Shown here: piece by piece, positions 50,339 through 60,825 of the stretch | Layout: every line of letters starts with the position of its first letter | Numbering within the stretch: position 1 is the first letter of the stretch | DNA from: Duganella sp. Root336D2 | GTDB taxonomy: Bacteria > Pseudomonadota > Gammaproteobacteria > Burkholderiales > Burkholderiaceae_D | NCBI RefSeq assembly: GCF_001425005.1 | Contig: NZ_LMDB01000003.1 | Location: 62,264-126,263 of the forward strand | Direction of reading: 5' to 3' | Length of the DNA stretch: 64,000 nucleotides | Program-made: the position numbers and the translations under genes | Notes under the pieces: generated by a model | Database searches by the model: none | The model's input: the letters and a program-made list of their open reading frames with translations, nothing else | What the model was told of the DNA's origin: nothing

Positions 50339-52570
50339 TTAACGTGTGGATTTCTCTCGCGCCGCCCAAAGGAGCAGCGCCATGATTACAGCATAAGGCA
50401 GCAAGGACAGCAAATCCGCCATCGGCCCGCTGAAGAATGGATTGCTGGTTTCGGCCCATGCGGTCACCGCCGCGTCGAAATTGGTCAGCACGCCAGCCGT
50501 GATCGCGATCACGATGCCGGCAAGCGCGCCGCCAGCGATATAGCCGGACGCCAGCAGCACGCCCTCGCTGCGGTCGCCTGCCGCCTGCAGCGCTTCCTCG
50601 CTCAAGCCGGCGTATTGCGGCAGCTTGTTGTTACGGCGGTCGGCCAGCCAGCGCAACACGCCGCCTACGGCAATCGGCAGCGTGGCCGATAGCGGCAGGT
50701 ACACGCCAACCGCAAACGACAAGGACTGCACGCCCGACATTTCAAGCACGATGGCAATCATCACCCCCAGCATCACCAGCGTCCACGGCAACTGCTGGTC
50801 GAGGATGCCCTTGATGATATAGGACACCAGGACCGCCTTCGGCGCATCGTATTTGCGCACCTCGGTACCGTCCGGGCGCTTGTGGTGCGTGCCGTTGATG
50901 CCAGGATCAACGAACCAGACCGCCTTGCCGTCCGGCGCCACCAGGTATTTGCCTTCAGGCCCGCCCTGCGCGTCTGGTTTCTGCCACACTTTGTAGGTAG
51001 CACTGTCGCCGGCCGCCTGCGGTCCGTCCAGACGGGCCGTCGCAGTCAGCCTGGAAGCGTCGGTCGCCAGTCCGGGCGCAACCTGGGTAGCCGGCACATA
51101 CACCGTGCTGGCATTATTCAACTGCAGCAGGATCGGGCCAAGCAGCAGGGCCGATGCAAGCGAGCCCACCAGCATGGCGTATTGCTGCAAGCGCGGCGTG
51201 GAGCCAACCAGGAAGCCGGTCTTCAAGTCCTGCGACACCGTGCCGGCATTGGCGGAAGCGATGCAGACAATCGCACCAACCGACAGCGCCGTCACGTAAT
51301 ACTGGCCGCCGGTCCAGCCAACCATCAGGAAGATCAGGCAGGTGAACAGCAGCGTTGCCACCGCCATGCCGGAAGTCGGATTGGACGACGAACCTATTTC
51401 GCCGGTCAGGCGCGACGAAACGGTGGAGAACAGGAAGCCGAACACCAGGATCAGCAAGGCACCCAGCAGATTCATATGCAGCGGGGCCGCGGCGGTGATG
51501 ACCGCAATCAGGGCCAGGCAACCGATTACCACCCACTTCATCGGGATATCCTGCTCGGTGCGGCGCGTAGCGTCAGCCTTGCTGCCCTTGCCGACGCCGG
51601 ACAAGCCGGCCGCCAGGCTGCGCCAGATCATCGGCATGGCGCGCAGCAGCGCAATCAGGCCGCCCGCCGCCACAGCACCGGCGCCGATATACAGGATGTA
51701 GGCGCCGCGCACATCGTCAGGACCCATTTCGGAAATTAGCATGGTGCCCGGCGCCAGGATCGTGCTCAGCGGGTCGCCGAAGAACTTGATCATCGGGATC
51801 AGCAGCAGGTAGGACAGCACGCCGCCTGCCGTCATCGTCAACGCAATGCGCGGACCGATGATATACCCCACCCCCAGCAGCTCCGGCGATACTTCGGCGC
51901 CGATCGAGCCACCCTTCAGCGGCGCACCCAGCACAACGTCCGGCGTATCCTTCCAGCCCTTGAACGAGACATTGAGCGCCTTGTACAGCAGCCCGATGCC
52001 GAAACCGCCAAAGATCAGCCGCGCACGGCGCCGCGCGTCGCGCGCCGCGTCCGACTCGCCCTGCACCGGCTCGCCAGCGGCCTGGCGCGAAGAATCACTG
52101 GCCGCAGCCTTCAGCACCTCGGCGCATGCCGTCCCCTCGGGGAATTTCAGCTCATGATGCTGGTCCACGATCATGGTGCGGCGCATCGGGATCATCATCA
52201 GGATGCCGAGCAGGCCGCCCAGCACGCCCACCAGCATCACGCGCCAGATTTCAAGCTCAAAACCCAGAATCAGGATGGCCGGCATGGTCACGCCCAGGCC
52301 AAAGGCAATCGATTCGCCCGCCGAACCGGCAGTCTGCGCAATGCTGTTCTCCAGGATGCTGGCGTCCTTGCCGCCCATTTTCCTGGCCAGGCCGAAGAAA
52401 GTAATCGCAATCACCGCTACGGGAATCGATGCGCTGACAGTCAGGCCCACCTTGAGGACCAGGTACAGCGAAGAAGCGCCAAACACCATGCCCAGCAAGG
52501 TACCGAGGAACAGGGCGCGGAAGGTCATCTCCGGCAGCCGCGCCTCGTCGGGTATATAGGGACGGAACAC
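50339..52570 (-). CDS. OPT family oligopeptide transporter
   Basis: 743 residues with about 15 membrane segments. GTG start with AAAGGA upstream. GTLLGMVFGASSLYLVLKVG, SIAQTAGSAGESIAFGLG and SSNPTSGMAVATLLFTCLIF match the OPT family (YSL/prokaryotic branch), which imports oligopeptides or metal-chelate conjugates with protons. A soluble insert near residues 520-570 (GKYLVAPDGKAVWFVDPGIN) is a feature of the bacterial branch. Co-transcribed with the amidohydrolase. Confidence 0.9.
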   Translation of the reverse strand: MFRPYIPDEARLPEMTFRALFLGTLLGMVFGASSLYLVLKVGLTVSASIPVAVIAITFFGLARKMGGKDASILENSIAQTAGSAGESIAFGLGVTMPAILILGFELEIWRVMLVGVLGGLLGILMMIPMRRTMIVDQHHELKFPEGTACAEVLKAAASDSSRQAAGEPVQGESDAARDARRRARLIFGGFGIGLLYKALNVSFKGWKDTPDVVLGAPLKGGSIGAEVSPELLGVGYIIGPRIALTMTAGGVLSYLLLIPMIKFFGDPLSTILAPGTMLISEMGPDDVRGAYILYIGAGAVAAGGLIALLRAMPMIWRSLAAGLSGVGKGSKADATRRTEQDIPMKWVVIGCLALIAVITAAAPLHMNLLGALLILVFGFLFSTVSSRLTGEIGSSSNPTSGMAVATLLFTCLIFLMVGWTGGQYYVTALSVGAIVCIASANAGTVSQDLKTGFLVGSTPRLQQYAMLVGSLASALLLGPILLQLNNASTVYVPATQVAPGLATDASRLTATARLDGPQAAGDSATYKVWQKPDAQGGPEGKYLVAPDGKAVWFVDPGINGTHHKRPDGTEVRKYDAPKAVLVSYIIKGILDQQLPWTLVMLGVMIAIVLEMSGVQSLSFAVGVYLPLSATLPIAVGGVLRWLADRRNNKLPQYAGLSEEALQAAGDRSEGVLLASGYIAGGALAGIVIAITAGVLTNFDAAVTAWAETSNPFFSGPMADLLSLLPYAVIMALLLWAAREKSTR

Positions 52571-52619
52571 GTAAATCCTTTTAGACTAAAACACCTAGGA
52601 CTATGGCATATCTAGCAAT

Positions 52620-52648
52620 GAAGTAGCAACTATCGAGTAGTCTATAAT
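52620..52648 (+). promoter_or_regulatory. Possible promoter of the PBP1a gene
   Basis: A perfect TATAAT (52643-52648), 18 bases ahead of the GTG start. The -35 side is weak (GAAGTA), so activity is uncertain. Confidence 0.4.
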
Positions 52649-52665
52649 GCCCCGACTTAGCAACC

Positions 52666-55077
52666 GTGAGAGCTGATTTGATCAATCGTCCTTCCTGGCT
52701 GAACCGCCGCAACGTCATCCGCGCCAGCATCGGCGCCAGCCTCACCGCCCTGGCCGGCGGCATTGCCCTGGCCTGTTATGCGGCCTTTGTGATCCGTCCC
52801 AACCTGCCTACCCTGGAAGCGGTCACCGATTATCGCCCCAAGATCCCGCTGCGCATCTATACCGCAGACAAAGTGCTGATCGGCGAATTCGGCGAAGAGC
52901 ACCGCGACTTCACCCCGATCGCCGAAGTGCCTGACCTGATGAAGAAGGCCGTACTGGCGATCGAAGATTCGCGCTTCTATGAACACGGCGGCATCGACTG
53001 GGTGCGCGTGCTTGGCGCGGCCCGCGCCAACCTGCGCGGCAGTTTCCGCCAGGGCGGTTCGACGATCACCATGCAGGTGGCGCGCGATTTCTACCTCAGC
53101 AAAGACAAGTTCCTGTCGCGCAAGCTGGCCGAGGCCATGCTCGCCTATCGCATCGAGGATGCGCTGGACAAGGACAAGATTCTCGAGCTGTACATGAACA
53201 ATATCTACCTGGGCCAGCGCTCCTACGGCTTTTCCAGCGCCGCCCAGGCTTACTTCGGCAAATCGCTGAAGGAACTGTCGATTGCCGAAACGGCGATGCT
53301 AGCAGGCCTGCCGCAAAACCCGTCGCGCAATAACCCTGCAGTCAATCCGAAGAAGGCGCGCTCGCGCCAGCAAGTGGTGCTGCGCCGCATGTTCGAGCTC
53401 GAATACATCACCGAAGCGCAGTACGAAAAGGCGAAGAAGGAGCAGCTTCACGTCAACCACCGCGGCCAGGAGTTCGACGTCCATGCCGAATACGTGGCCG
53501 AACTGGCGCGCCAGGCCGTCTTTGCGCAGTACAAGGAAGAGAGCTACACCAAGGGCATCAACGTCTACACCACCATCCAGTCGCGCGACCAGGAAGCTGC
53601 CTACGATTCCGTGCGCCGCAACGTGGTGGCCTACGACCAGCGCCACGGCTACCGCGGCCCTGAGGCGTCGATCGAACTGCCCGCCGACGAAGAAGAGCGC
53701 GGCGATGCCATCGACGAAGTATTGGGCAAGCGCGTGGTCAGCGACGGCCTGATTCCGGCCGTCGTGCTGGAAGCCAGCCCTACCCTGGTCAAGGCGGAAA
53801 CTTCGGACGGCGACGTGCTGTCGATCAGCGGCGACGGCCTGAAACTGGCCGCGTCCGCACTGTCGAGCAAGGCCAAGCCGGCTATCGCAATCCATCCCGG
53901 CGCCGTAATCCGCGTCATGCAGACCGAAAAGAAAGGCTGGGCCATCACCCAGGTGCCTCAAGTCGCCGCTGCCTTTGTAGCGCTGGACGCCAATACCGGC
54001 GCCTACCAGGCAATGGTGGGCGGCTTCGACTACGGCCTGCAGAAGTTCAACCACGTGACGCAAGCCTGGCGCCAGCCGGGTTCCTCGATCAAGCCGTTTG
54101 TCTACTCCGCCGCGGTCGCCAAGGGCTTCGGTCCAGGCACCGTGATCGCCGACGAACCGCTGGAACTGCCGGGCAGCTCGATCGGCCAGCCGTGGAAGCC
54201 GCAGAATGACGACGGCAAGTTCGATGGCCAGGTCAGCATGCGCCGCTCGCTGGCGGCATCGAAGAACGTACCGTCGGTGCGCATCCTGCGCGCTGCCGGC
54301 CTGGATGACACCCATGCCTACCTGGCCCGCTTCGGCTTCGACCTGTCGCGCCATCCAAAGAACTTCACCATGGCCCTGGGCACCGGCGCCGTCACGCCGC
54401 TGCAACTGGCTGGCGCCTACGCGGTCTTCGCCAATGGCGGCTACAAGGCTACGCCTTTCCTGATCTCGCGCGTGACCGACTCCAAGGGCGTGCCGATCAT
54501 GGATATCCAGCCGCCGGCGCCTGCCAACTCCGGCGAACGCGTGCTCGACGAGCGTAATGTCTTCATCATGGACAGCATGATGCGCGACGTCGCCCGCAGC
54601 GGCACCGGCGCAGCCGCCGGCCGCCTGGGCCGCCCTGACCTGGCCGGCAAGACCGGCACCACCAGCGATTCCTTCGACGGCTGGTTCGCCGGCTACGGCG
54701 GCGGCGTGGTGGCGGTAGCCTGGATGGGCTACGACGATCCGAAATCGCTTGGCGGCCGCGAGTTCGGTGCAACGCTGTCGCTGCCGATCTGGATGGACTA
54801 TATGCGCTCGGCCCTGCCGAAGCATCCCCCGCTCGAGCGTCCGGCGCCGGAAGGCGTGGTGCAGTTGAACGGCGACTGGCTGCTGGAAGAATACGCCAAC
54901 GACCCGACGGTGCTGGCGATCGACATGGGCGAAGTACCGGGTGAAGGCGAGCAGCCGGAGCCGGCCGACGGCACGCCGCAGCCGCCAGCCGCGCCGGCCG
55001 CGCCAGCGCAGCCTGCACCGCCGGTCCAGCCTGCGCTCCAGCAGATCCCGCAACAGCAAGCCCCGGTAGGTACTTGA
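52666..55077 (+). CDS. Bifunctional penicillin-binding protein 1a-type
   Basis: 803 residues, GTG start. One N-terminal transmembrane helix (about 18-42), GT51 glycosyltransferase domain with EDSRFYEHGGID, RQGGSTITMQVARDFYLS and RKLAEAMLAYRIE, then the transpeptidase: SSIK near 474 (catalytic Ser), SKN near 531 and KTGTT near 661. Builds and cross-links peptidoglycan at the inner membrane. The C-terminal 55 residues are Pro/Ala/Gln-rich, low complexity. Another mrcA copy elsewhere is likely in this group, so this may be a second PBP1 paralog. Confidence 0.9.
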   Translation: MRADLINRPSWLNRRNVIRASIGASLTALAGGIALACYAAFVIRPNLPTLEAVTDYRPKIPLRIYTADKVLIGEFGEEHRDFTPIAEVPDLMKKAVLAIEDSRFYEHGGIDWVRVLGAARANLRGSFRQGGSTITMQVARDFYLSKDKFLSRKLAEAMLAYRIEDALDKDKILELYMNNIYLGQRSYGFSSAAQAYFGKSLKELSIAETAMLAGLPQNPSRNNPAVNPKKARSRQQVVLRRMFELEYITEAQYEKAKKEQLHVNHRGQEFDVHAEYVAELARQAVFAQYKEESYTKGINVYTTIQSRDQEAAYDSVRRNVVAYDQRHGYRGPEASIELPADEEERGDAIDEVLGKRVVSDGLIPAVVLEASPTLVKAETSDGDVLSISGDGLKLAASALSSKAKPAIAIHPGAVIRVMQTEKKGWAITQVPQVAAAFVALDANTGAYQAMVGGFDYGLQKFNHVTQAWRQPGSSIKPFVYSAAVAKGFGPGTVIADEPLELPGSSIGQPWKPQNDDGKFDGQVSMRRSLAASKNVPSVRILRAAGLDDTHAYLARFGFDLSRHPKNFTMALGTGAVTPLQLAGAYAVFANGGYKATPFLISRVTDSKGVPIMDIQPPAPANSGERVLDERNVFIMDSMMRDVARSGTGAAAGRLGRPDLAGKTGTTSDSFDGWFAGYGGGVVAVAWMGYDDPKSLGGREFGATLSLPIWMDYMRSALPKHPPLERPAPEGVVQLNGDWLLEEYANDPTVLAIDMGEVPGEGEQPEPADGTPQPPAAPAAPAQPAPPVQPALQQIPQQQAPVGT

Positions 55078-55079
55078 AC

Positions 55080-56078
55080 ATGCCGGGCCCGGCTCCATCG
55101 TTCCGGCGCCGGCGCCTGCTCGGCGCCGCGGCGGTGTTCGCGCCGCTGGCGGCCATGGCGCCGGCGGCCTGCGCGGCCCGCCGTATCCCGCGCGTCTGCA
55201 TGATCCTGTTCCGCGGCGAGACCGATGTGGAGGCCGGTTTCCACCAGTGGTTCAAGGACAACCGCCTGCAAGCGGAATTCATGGTACGCAGCGTCGACAT
55301 GGACGCCAGCCGCGTGCCGGCCTTGCTCGATGAAGCCCGCGCCTGGCACGCGGACCTGATCTACACCTGGGGTACGCCGGTCAGCCTGGCGGTGGCGGCA
55401 AGGGAGTTTAAAATCCCCATTGTGTTCACCATGGTTTCCGCGCCGATTGCGGCCGGGCTGGTGCAAAGCCTGGCCACCTCCCGCCGCAACCTGACAGGCG
55501 TCAGCCACGTGGTGCCGGCGCGCCAGCAAATGAGCGCCATCCTCAGTTACCGCCGTTTCGACCGGATCGGCGCGATATTCAATCCGAACGAAGTGAATGC
55601 AAGGGTCGCCATGCGCGAAATGCGCGCAGAGGCCGAACGCATTGGGGCCGAATTCACGGCCCACCCGGTCCCGCTGGACGATACGGGACAACCGCGCACC
55701 GACGCCATCCCGGGCATGCTGACCGGTCTCGCCGAGAACAAGGCGCAGCTACTCTATATCGGCCCCGACAGCTTTATCGCTTCCCAGCGCATCCTGGTCA
55801 CTGAAACCGCGCTGGCGCTGGGGCTGCCGGTGTTTTCCGCCGCCGAAGTCGCGCTGCGTGACGGCAGTGCATTGTTTGGCCTGGTGGCTGGCTATATGAA
55901 TGTCGGGCGCCTGACTGCCCATAAAGTAGCCCAGATCCTGTACCATCGCGTCAAGCCCGCCGCGCTTCCGGTTGAAACGCCGGGCACCTACTCTTACCTC
56001 GTCAACATGGACGTGGCACGCCAGCTCGGCATGATGCCGCCGGCGCGCGTGCTGCAGTTTGCGGAGCAAATCAAATGA
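55080..56078 (+). CDS. ABC-type substrate-binding protein, TrpX-like (ABC_sub_bind)
   Basis: 332 residues. Start ATG follows the PBP1a stop by 2 bases. Signal with FRRRRLLGAAAVFAPLAAMAPAACA, Tat-like. Mature protein resembles the ABC_sub_bind family of amino-acid or tryptophan-type ligands: LLDEARAWHADLIYTWGTPVSLA, GAIFNPNEVNARVAM, YIGPDSFIASQR and VGRLTAHKVAQILYHRVKPA. No transporter genes are adjacent, so it is an orphan receptor. The stop overlaps the next start as ATGA. Confidence 0.8.
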   Translation: MPGPAPSFRRRRLLGAAAVFAPLAAMAPAACAARRIPRVCMILFRGETDVEAGFHQWFKDNRLQAEFMVRSVDMDASRVPALLDEARAWHADLIYTWGTPVSLAVAAREFKIPIVFTMVSAPIAAGLVQSLATSRRNLTGVSHVVPARQQMSAILSYRRFDRIGAIFNPNEVNARVAMREMRAEAERIGAEFTAHPVPLDDTGQPRTDAIPGMLTGLAENKAQLLYIGPDSFIASQRILVTETALALGLPVFSAAEVALRDGSALFGLVAGYMNVGRLTAHKVAQILYHRVKPAALPVETPGTYSYLVNMDVARQLGMMPPARVLQFAEQIK

Positions 56079-56845
56079 TCCCGCTGTCGCCGCCGGTATT
56101 GCAGCAAATGACCATAGGCCTGGCCTATGGATTGACTGACGTCGGCACTGTACGCCCCAGCAACCAGGACAACTTGCTGCTGCTGCCGGAAATAAATCTG
56201 GTCGCGGTTGCCGACGGCATGGGCGGCCACGTCGGCGGCGACATCGCCAGCACCGAAGCCTTGCTGCTGGTGTGGAAGCACCTGCGCACCCAGCACGTCC
56301 CTGGCAGCGACGCCGAGGCGCTGCGCCAATTGCATGAGGCAGTCCTTTTCGCCAACAGCACCCTGTTCCACAATAATTCGGCTGCAGGGCTGGCAGATGG
56401 CTATGGCATGGGTACGACGCTGACCGGCATGTGGCAGCCGCATGCCGATGGCCCGGCTTTCATCTTCCACGTCGGCGACAGCCGTATCTATCGCTACCGC
56501 GACGGCCACCTGGCGCAGCTAACGCACGACCAGACCCTGTACCAGCAAGCGCTGGAAGCGGGCATGAAAGGTATCCTGCCGCCGCGCAACCTGCTGCTGC
56601 AGGCGATCGGGCCGGCCGAAGAGGTGCGCCCGGACGTATTCTCGCAGCAGCTGGCGCCAGGCGATATTTACCTGCTGTGCAGCGATGGCCTGTATGGCGC
56701 GTCAACGCACGAGGCCCTGGCAGCGCTGCTGGGCAGTGCCGGCCCGGACAACCTGCCGCAAACCTGCGCCGCACTGGTCGAAAAAGCCAAGCAGGACGGC
56801 AGCCGCGATAACATCACGGCCGTCCTGCTGCTCTGCCGCGCTTAA
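56075..56845 (+). CDS. PP2C-family protein serine/threonine phosphatase
   Basis: 256 residues. PP2C motifs in order: [61 protein letters not shown] and [13 protein letters not shown]; these give the metal-binding Asp residues. Cytoplasmic. It is coupled to the binding-protein gene, so the partner may sit in the same signalling step. No Ser/Thr kinase gene is in the window. Confidence 0.9.
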   Translation: MIPLSPPVLQQMTIGLAYGLTDVGTVRPSNQDNLLLLPEINLVAVADGMGGHVGGDIASTEALLLVWKHLRTQHVPGSDAEALRQLHEAVLFANSTLFHNNSAAGLADGYGMGTTLTGMWQPHADGPAFIFHVGDSRIYRYRDGHLAQLTHDQTLYQQALEAGMKGILPPRNLLLQAIGPAEEVRPDVFSQQLAPGDIYLLCSDGLYGASTHEALAALLGSAGPDNLPQTCAALVEKAKQDGSRDNITAVLLLCRA

Positions 56846-58674
56846 AACTCTTCCCAGTCCTCGTCAGGCTTGCCCACCGCGGCAGCAGGACGGCGTGCAC
56901 CGGCCCGCGGCGCGGCATCGGCCTGCGCCTCGCGATCCGCGCCGCCCGCAGCGACGGCCGGTGCCGCCATTTCATTGCGCCGGGCCGCACGCTGCTCGCT
57001 GCCGCGCGCCGGCCGCGCCACTGCCAGCGCCCTGGCCTGCGTTGATGGCCGCCGTGCCGGCGCCTCGGCCTCCAGACGGGCCATCGCCGAAGCATCCAGC
57101 TTGAACACGCCCACCACTTCCATCAGCCGCGCCGCCTGCTCCTCCAGCGCCGCCGACGCCGCGGCGGCTTCCTCGACCAGCGCCGCATTCTGCTGCGTCA
57201 CATGATCCATCTGGCTGATCGCCGTATTAATCTGGTCGATGCCCGCGCTTTGCTCCTGCGTCGCCAGGCTGATTTCGGAAATGATGTCCGTCACCCGCTG
57301 CACGCTGGTAACCACCTCGCCCATGGTCGCTCCGGCCTCGCCAACCAGCCGGCTGCCAGCGCCAACCTTCTCCACCGAATCGCCGATCAGCTGCTTGATC
57401 TCCTTCGCTGCCGCCGCCGAACGCTGCGCCAGGTTGCGCACCTCCGATGCCACCACCGCAAAGCCGCGCCCCTGCTCGCCCGCCCGCGCCGCCTCCACCG
57501 CGGCATTCAGCGCCAGGATATTGGTCTGGAAGGCAATGCCGTCGATCACGCTGATGATGTCCACGATCTTGCTGGACGACTCGTTGATCGAATCCATGGT
57601 TTCCACCACGCGTGCCACTACCTCGCCGCCCTTGGCAGCCACCGTGGATGCCGTTTTCGCAAGCTGGTTCGCCTGCAGGGCATTATCCGAATTGTGGCGT
57701 ACGGTGGAAGTCAATTCCTCCATCGACGAGGCGGTTTCCTCCAGCGAGCTGGCCTGCTCCTCGGTGCGGCTCGACAGATCCATATTGCCGGTAGCGATTT
57801 CCGAAGTGGCATTCGCGATCGTGCCGGTCCCTTTGCGCACCTGGCCCACAACGCGGATCAGGCTTTCGTTCATGTCTTTCAGCGCCTGCAGCAACTGGCC
57901 GGTTTCCTCTTTCGTCTCGACCACGATGTCGCTGGTCAGATCGCCCGCCGCCACAGTTTGTGCCACCTGCACCGCCGACTCGATCGGCCGCGTGATCGCC
58001 AGTGCGATATACCAGGCAATGACGATCGCCAGCACCATCGCCACCGCGGCCGTCGCCATCATCGTGCGCTCCGCCGAAATGACTGTCTCGGTGCCGGACT
58101 TGATGGAGTCCTGCGCGATGCGGTCGTTAAGCTCTATGATCCTGTTCAGGCTATGTTCCGCCTTGGCGAATAACGGTCCCGAAGCCTGGTACTGCTGGAA
58201 GAACTGGGCAAACAGCTCCTTCTGCTTCGCTTCGTCCTTGTTTCCGGCCAGCGCGGAGACGGTTCCGCCAAGCTTCCCATCGGCCCCCTTCCAGGCATCC
58301 CATTCGGCTACAAACTGCTTCCACATCACCGCTTCTTCATCGGTTTGCGGCAGCGGCTCGTACTTCTTCCAGCCGGCCATTGCTTTCGCCCAGGCCGCGT
58401 CACGCGCTTTCGCCACCTCAGCGAATTTGGCCTGCGCCTGGTAATCGTTCTCGTAGATCGCCGTCTGCAGGGTCGCCTTATCGACCGCCGTCTGGCCCTC
58501 GCTCAGGACCAGCAAGCCGTAGATGGAAGGCAGGCGCACCACGCCTATCTCGTTGACCGACTCGCCCACACTGGCGATACCGCGGTAGCCGGAGACGCCA
58601 AGCACCGCGAGCGCCAGCATCATTACCGCCACCAATACCGCCAGTTTCCATTTGATCAAGAGATTCTTGAACAT
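56842..58674 (-). CDS. Methyl-accepting chemotaxis protein
   Basis: 610 residues. Transmembrane helix near 11-30, a four-helix-bundle periplasmic sensor, second transmembrane helix near 205-228, HAMP ([20 protein letters not shown]), and the signalling tip [20 protein letters not shown]. The C terminus is a Pro/Ala/Arg-rich linker ending DEDWEEF, close to the NWETF-type pentapeptide that docks CheR and CheB. Ligand unknown. Its 3' end overlaps the PP2C gene by 4 bases. Confidence 0.93.
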   Translation of the reverse strand: MFKNLLIKWKLAVLVAVMMLALAVLGVSGYRGIASVGESVNEIGVVRLPSIYGLLVLSEGQTAVDKATLQTAIYENDYQAQAKFAEVAKARDAAWAKAMAGWKKYEPLPQTDEEAVMWKQFVAEWDAWKGADGKLGGTVSALAGNKDEAKQKELFAQFFQQYQASGPLFAKAEHSLNRIIELNDRIAQDSIKSGTETVISAERTMMATAAVAMVLAIVIAWYIALAITRPIESAVQVAQTVAAGDLTSDIVVETKEETGQLLQALKDMNESLIRVVGQVRKGTGTIANATSEIATGNMDLSSRTEEQASSLEETASSMEELTSTVRHNSDNALQANQLAKTASTVAAKGGEVVARVVETMDSINESSSKIVDIISVIDGIAFQTNILALNAAVEAARAGEQGRGFAVVASEVRNLAQRSAAAAKEIKQLIGDSVEKVGAGSRLVGEAGATMGEVVTSVQRVTDIISEISLATQEQSAGIDQINTAISQMDHVTQQNAALVEEAAAASAALEEQAARLMEVVGVFKLDASAMARLEAEAPARRPSTQARALAVARPARGSEQRAARRNEMAAPAVAAGGADREAQADAAPRAGARRPAAAVGKPDEDWEEF

Positions 58675-58920
58675 GACTCCACCCTTTCTTTCGAGGCAAC
58701 ATTATTAATCTTGTGGTATTTGGTGAGATTGTGCTCTTATCAGATGAATATCGAGCTTAAATTCCCGTGCGTCAACGCAATCCAGCCCCCACGCGCCATT
58801 CATGCAACAAAGTGTTTTGGCACTGAAGGAACCCACCGTGCTTATTCAGCAATCTTGCCGCGCTGCCCGCCGCCGGTGCTAGATTGGGCTCTCCCACCAC
58901 CAATCAGCACAGGAGGCTTT

Positions 58921-59829
58921 ATGAAGAAGTTCGTCTGGCAGCTGCTATCGGTCCTGTTCATCGCAATCACCTCACTTCCCGCTTCCGCAACCGGCTACAC
59001 GCAAACCCGCTACCCCATCGTCCTTGTCCACGGCCTGTTCGGCTTCGACAGCCTGGGCCCCCTCGAATATTTCTACGGCGTACCGGGCGCCCTGCGCAGC
59101 GGCGGCGCACGGGTTTATGTAACCTCGGTGTCGGCGGCCAACAGCACGGAAGTGCGCGGCGAACAGCTCCTGTTCCAGGTTCGCCAGGTACTTGCCGCCA
59201 CCGGTGCGGAAAAGGTCAACCTGATCGGCCATAGCCACGGCGGCCCGACCTCGCGCTATGTCGCTTCGGTGCGGCCCGACCTGGTCGCCTCGGTGACCAG
59301 CATTGGCGGCGTGAACAAAGGCTCGAGGGTGGCGGACGTGCTGGTCGGCGCAGCCCCGGACCTGGTCTACAGCGTTGGCAACGCCCTGGGCGGCTTCCTC
59401 GGCCTGATTTCCGGCAGCTCCTCGCTGCCCCAGGATGCCTATGCCGCGGCACAGTCGCTCAGCACCGCCGGCACCGCCGCTTTCAACGCCCGCCATCCTG
59501 CCGGCCTGCCCTCGACCTCCTGCGGCGAAGGCGCGCACCAGGCCAATGGCGTGTATTACTTCTCCTGGAGCGGCGCGACGCCCTATACCAATTTCTTCGA
59601 CCCGGCCGACCCTTTCCTCGCCGTCACCTCGATTGCTTTCGGCGGCGCCAAGAATGATGGCCTGGTGGCGAGCTGTTCGTCCCATCTGGGCCGCGTAATT
59701 CGCGACGACTACTGGATGAACCACCTCGATGAGGTCAACCAGATGGTAGGCATCACCCACCTGTTTGAAACCAGTCCGGTCACGCTGTTCCGCCAGCACG
59801 CCAACCGTTTGCAGGGTATGGGCCTGTGA
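58921..59829 (+). CDS. Secreted triacylglycerol lipase, family I.1/I.2
   Basis: 302 residues with signal peptide MKKFVWQLLSVLFIAITSLPASA; AGGAGG lies before the ATG. Family I.1/I.2 blocks: PIVLVHGLFGFDSLG (oxyanion hole), NLIGHSHGG (catalytic Ser), FGGAKNDGLVASCSSHLG with the catalytic Asp, and MNHLDEVNQMVG with the catalytic His and a Ca2+ ligand Asp. Two Cys (STSCGEG, VASCSSH) fit the family disulfide. The foldase gene starts within its stop codon. Confidence 0.93.
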   Translation: MKKFVWQLLSVLFIAITSLPASATGYTQTRYPIVLVHGLFGFDSLGPLEYFYGVPGALRSGGARVYVTSVSAANSTEVRGEQLLFQVRQVLAATGAEKVNLIGHSHGGPTSRYVASVRPDLVASVTSIGGVNKGSRVADVLVGAAPDLVYSVGNALGGFLGLISGSSSLPQDAYAAAQSLSTAGTAAFNARHPAGLPSTSCGEGAHQANGVYYFSWSGATPYTNFFDPADPFLAVTSIAFGGAKNDGLVASCSSHLGRVIRDDYWMNHLDEVNQMVGITHLFETSPVTLFRQHANRLQGMGL

Positions 59830-60764
59830 GTACCCGGGGACGGATGGCATGGGCGGCGTGTGGCCTGGCAGCTGCCGCTGTCGCCGCACTATGGATACAT
59901 GGCGCTGCAGCGCCGTCGGCGCCGGCGCCCGGGTCAAGTGCACCGCCGGCGCCGGCGAGCACGCCCCCCTTCGTCCCCTCCATGGCCGGCACCCAGCCTG
60001 ACGGCCGGCTGGGTGCCGCTGCCGGCGATACACTCGAAGTCGACGCCGAACTACGCCACCTGTTCGACTACTACCTGTCGGCACTGGGCGAAGCGGAGCT
60101 GCCGGCCATCCGGGCCGGCATTGAGAAGGAGCTGGAGAAGCGGCTGAAACCCGGCGCAGCCGCCGATGCCAGGCGGCTCCTCGGCCAATACCTGGCCTAC
60201 AAGCGTGCCCTGGCCGAGGCCGAGCGCAGCCAGGGAGCGCCCGCTTCCGGCACTTCGTTCGCCGCCGCCGCCCGCGGCCGCCTTCTCGCCATGCAGGAAT
60301 TGCGCAAACGCTATTTCACGCCCGCCGAAGCCGCCGGCCTGTTCGGCGATACGGATGCCCGCGACCAGGATGCCATCGCCCGCCTGGCGCTGCTGGACGA
60401 CAAAACCCTGGCGCCGGACCAGCGCCTGCAACGGATGGCCGACCTTGACCGCAGGCTGCCAGCCGGGCTCCAGGAGGAACGGACCGCCCCGCTGCGCGTG
60501 CTGAACGTGGAGCAGCAGGTCGAAACCGCCCGCAGGGGCGGCGCCGGCGACGATGAGGTGTACCGCCTGCGCGCAGCAGCATTCGACCCGCAAGCCGCCG
60601 GCCGGCTGGCCCAACTGGACCGGGAACAAGGCGAATGGCTGCGCCGGATCAGCGCCTACCGCACTGCAAGCGCCGGCTTAGGCGGCAACCAGGCCGCAAT
60701 CCAGCAATTGCGCGATAGTCTTTTTACATCGTGGGAACAGAAACGGCTGGGCGCCTACGAATAG
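59826..60764 (+). CDS. Lipase-specific foldase (Lif)
   Basis: 312 residues, GTG start overlapping the lipase stop as GTGA. One N-terminal membrane anchor, a Pro/Ala-rich linker (about 30-50), then the foldase motif RHLFDYYLSALGE near 77-89, the RxxFDY(F/C)LSALGE signature, preceded by a SLxGTxxDG-like PSMAGTQPDG. The remainder is a long helical domain that wraps the lipase. It folds the lipase in the periplasm before type II secretion. Confidence 0.93.
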   Translation: MSTRGRMAWAACGLAAAAVAALWIHGAAAPSAPAPGSSAPPAPASTPPFVPSMAGTQPDGRLGAAAGDTLEVDAELRHLFDYYLSALGEAELPAIRAGIEKELEKRLKPGAAADARRLLGQYLAYKRALAEAERSQGAPASGTSFAAAARGRLLAMQELRKRYFTPAEAAGLFGDTDARDQDAIARLALLDDKTLAPDQRLQRMADLDRRLPAGLQEERTAPLRVLNVEQQVETARRGGAGDDEVYRLRAAAFDPQAAGRLAQLDREQGEWLRRISAYRTASAGLGGNQAAIQQLRDSLFTSWEQKRLGAYE

Positions 60765-60825
60765 GTGCTTGCACTATAATGTGGGGCCAGCATATTAGTG
60801 TCTCCTCAGTTAGCGCCACGTTTGC

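Noticed and set aside
53299..55098. Minus-strand open frame opposite the PBP1a gene
   Set aside because: Antisense shadow: PBP1a motifs (SxxK, SxN, KTG) are intact on the plus strand.
58675..58920. Possible sigma-54 promoter before the lipase (a TGGCAC stretch)
   Set aside because: No GC-containing -12 element at the required spacing.
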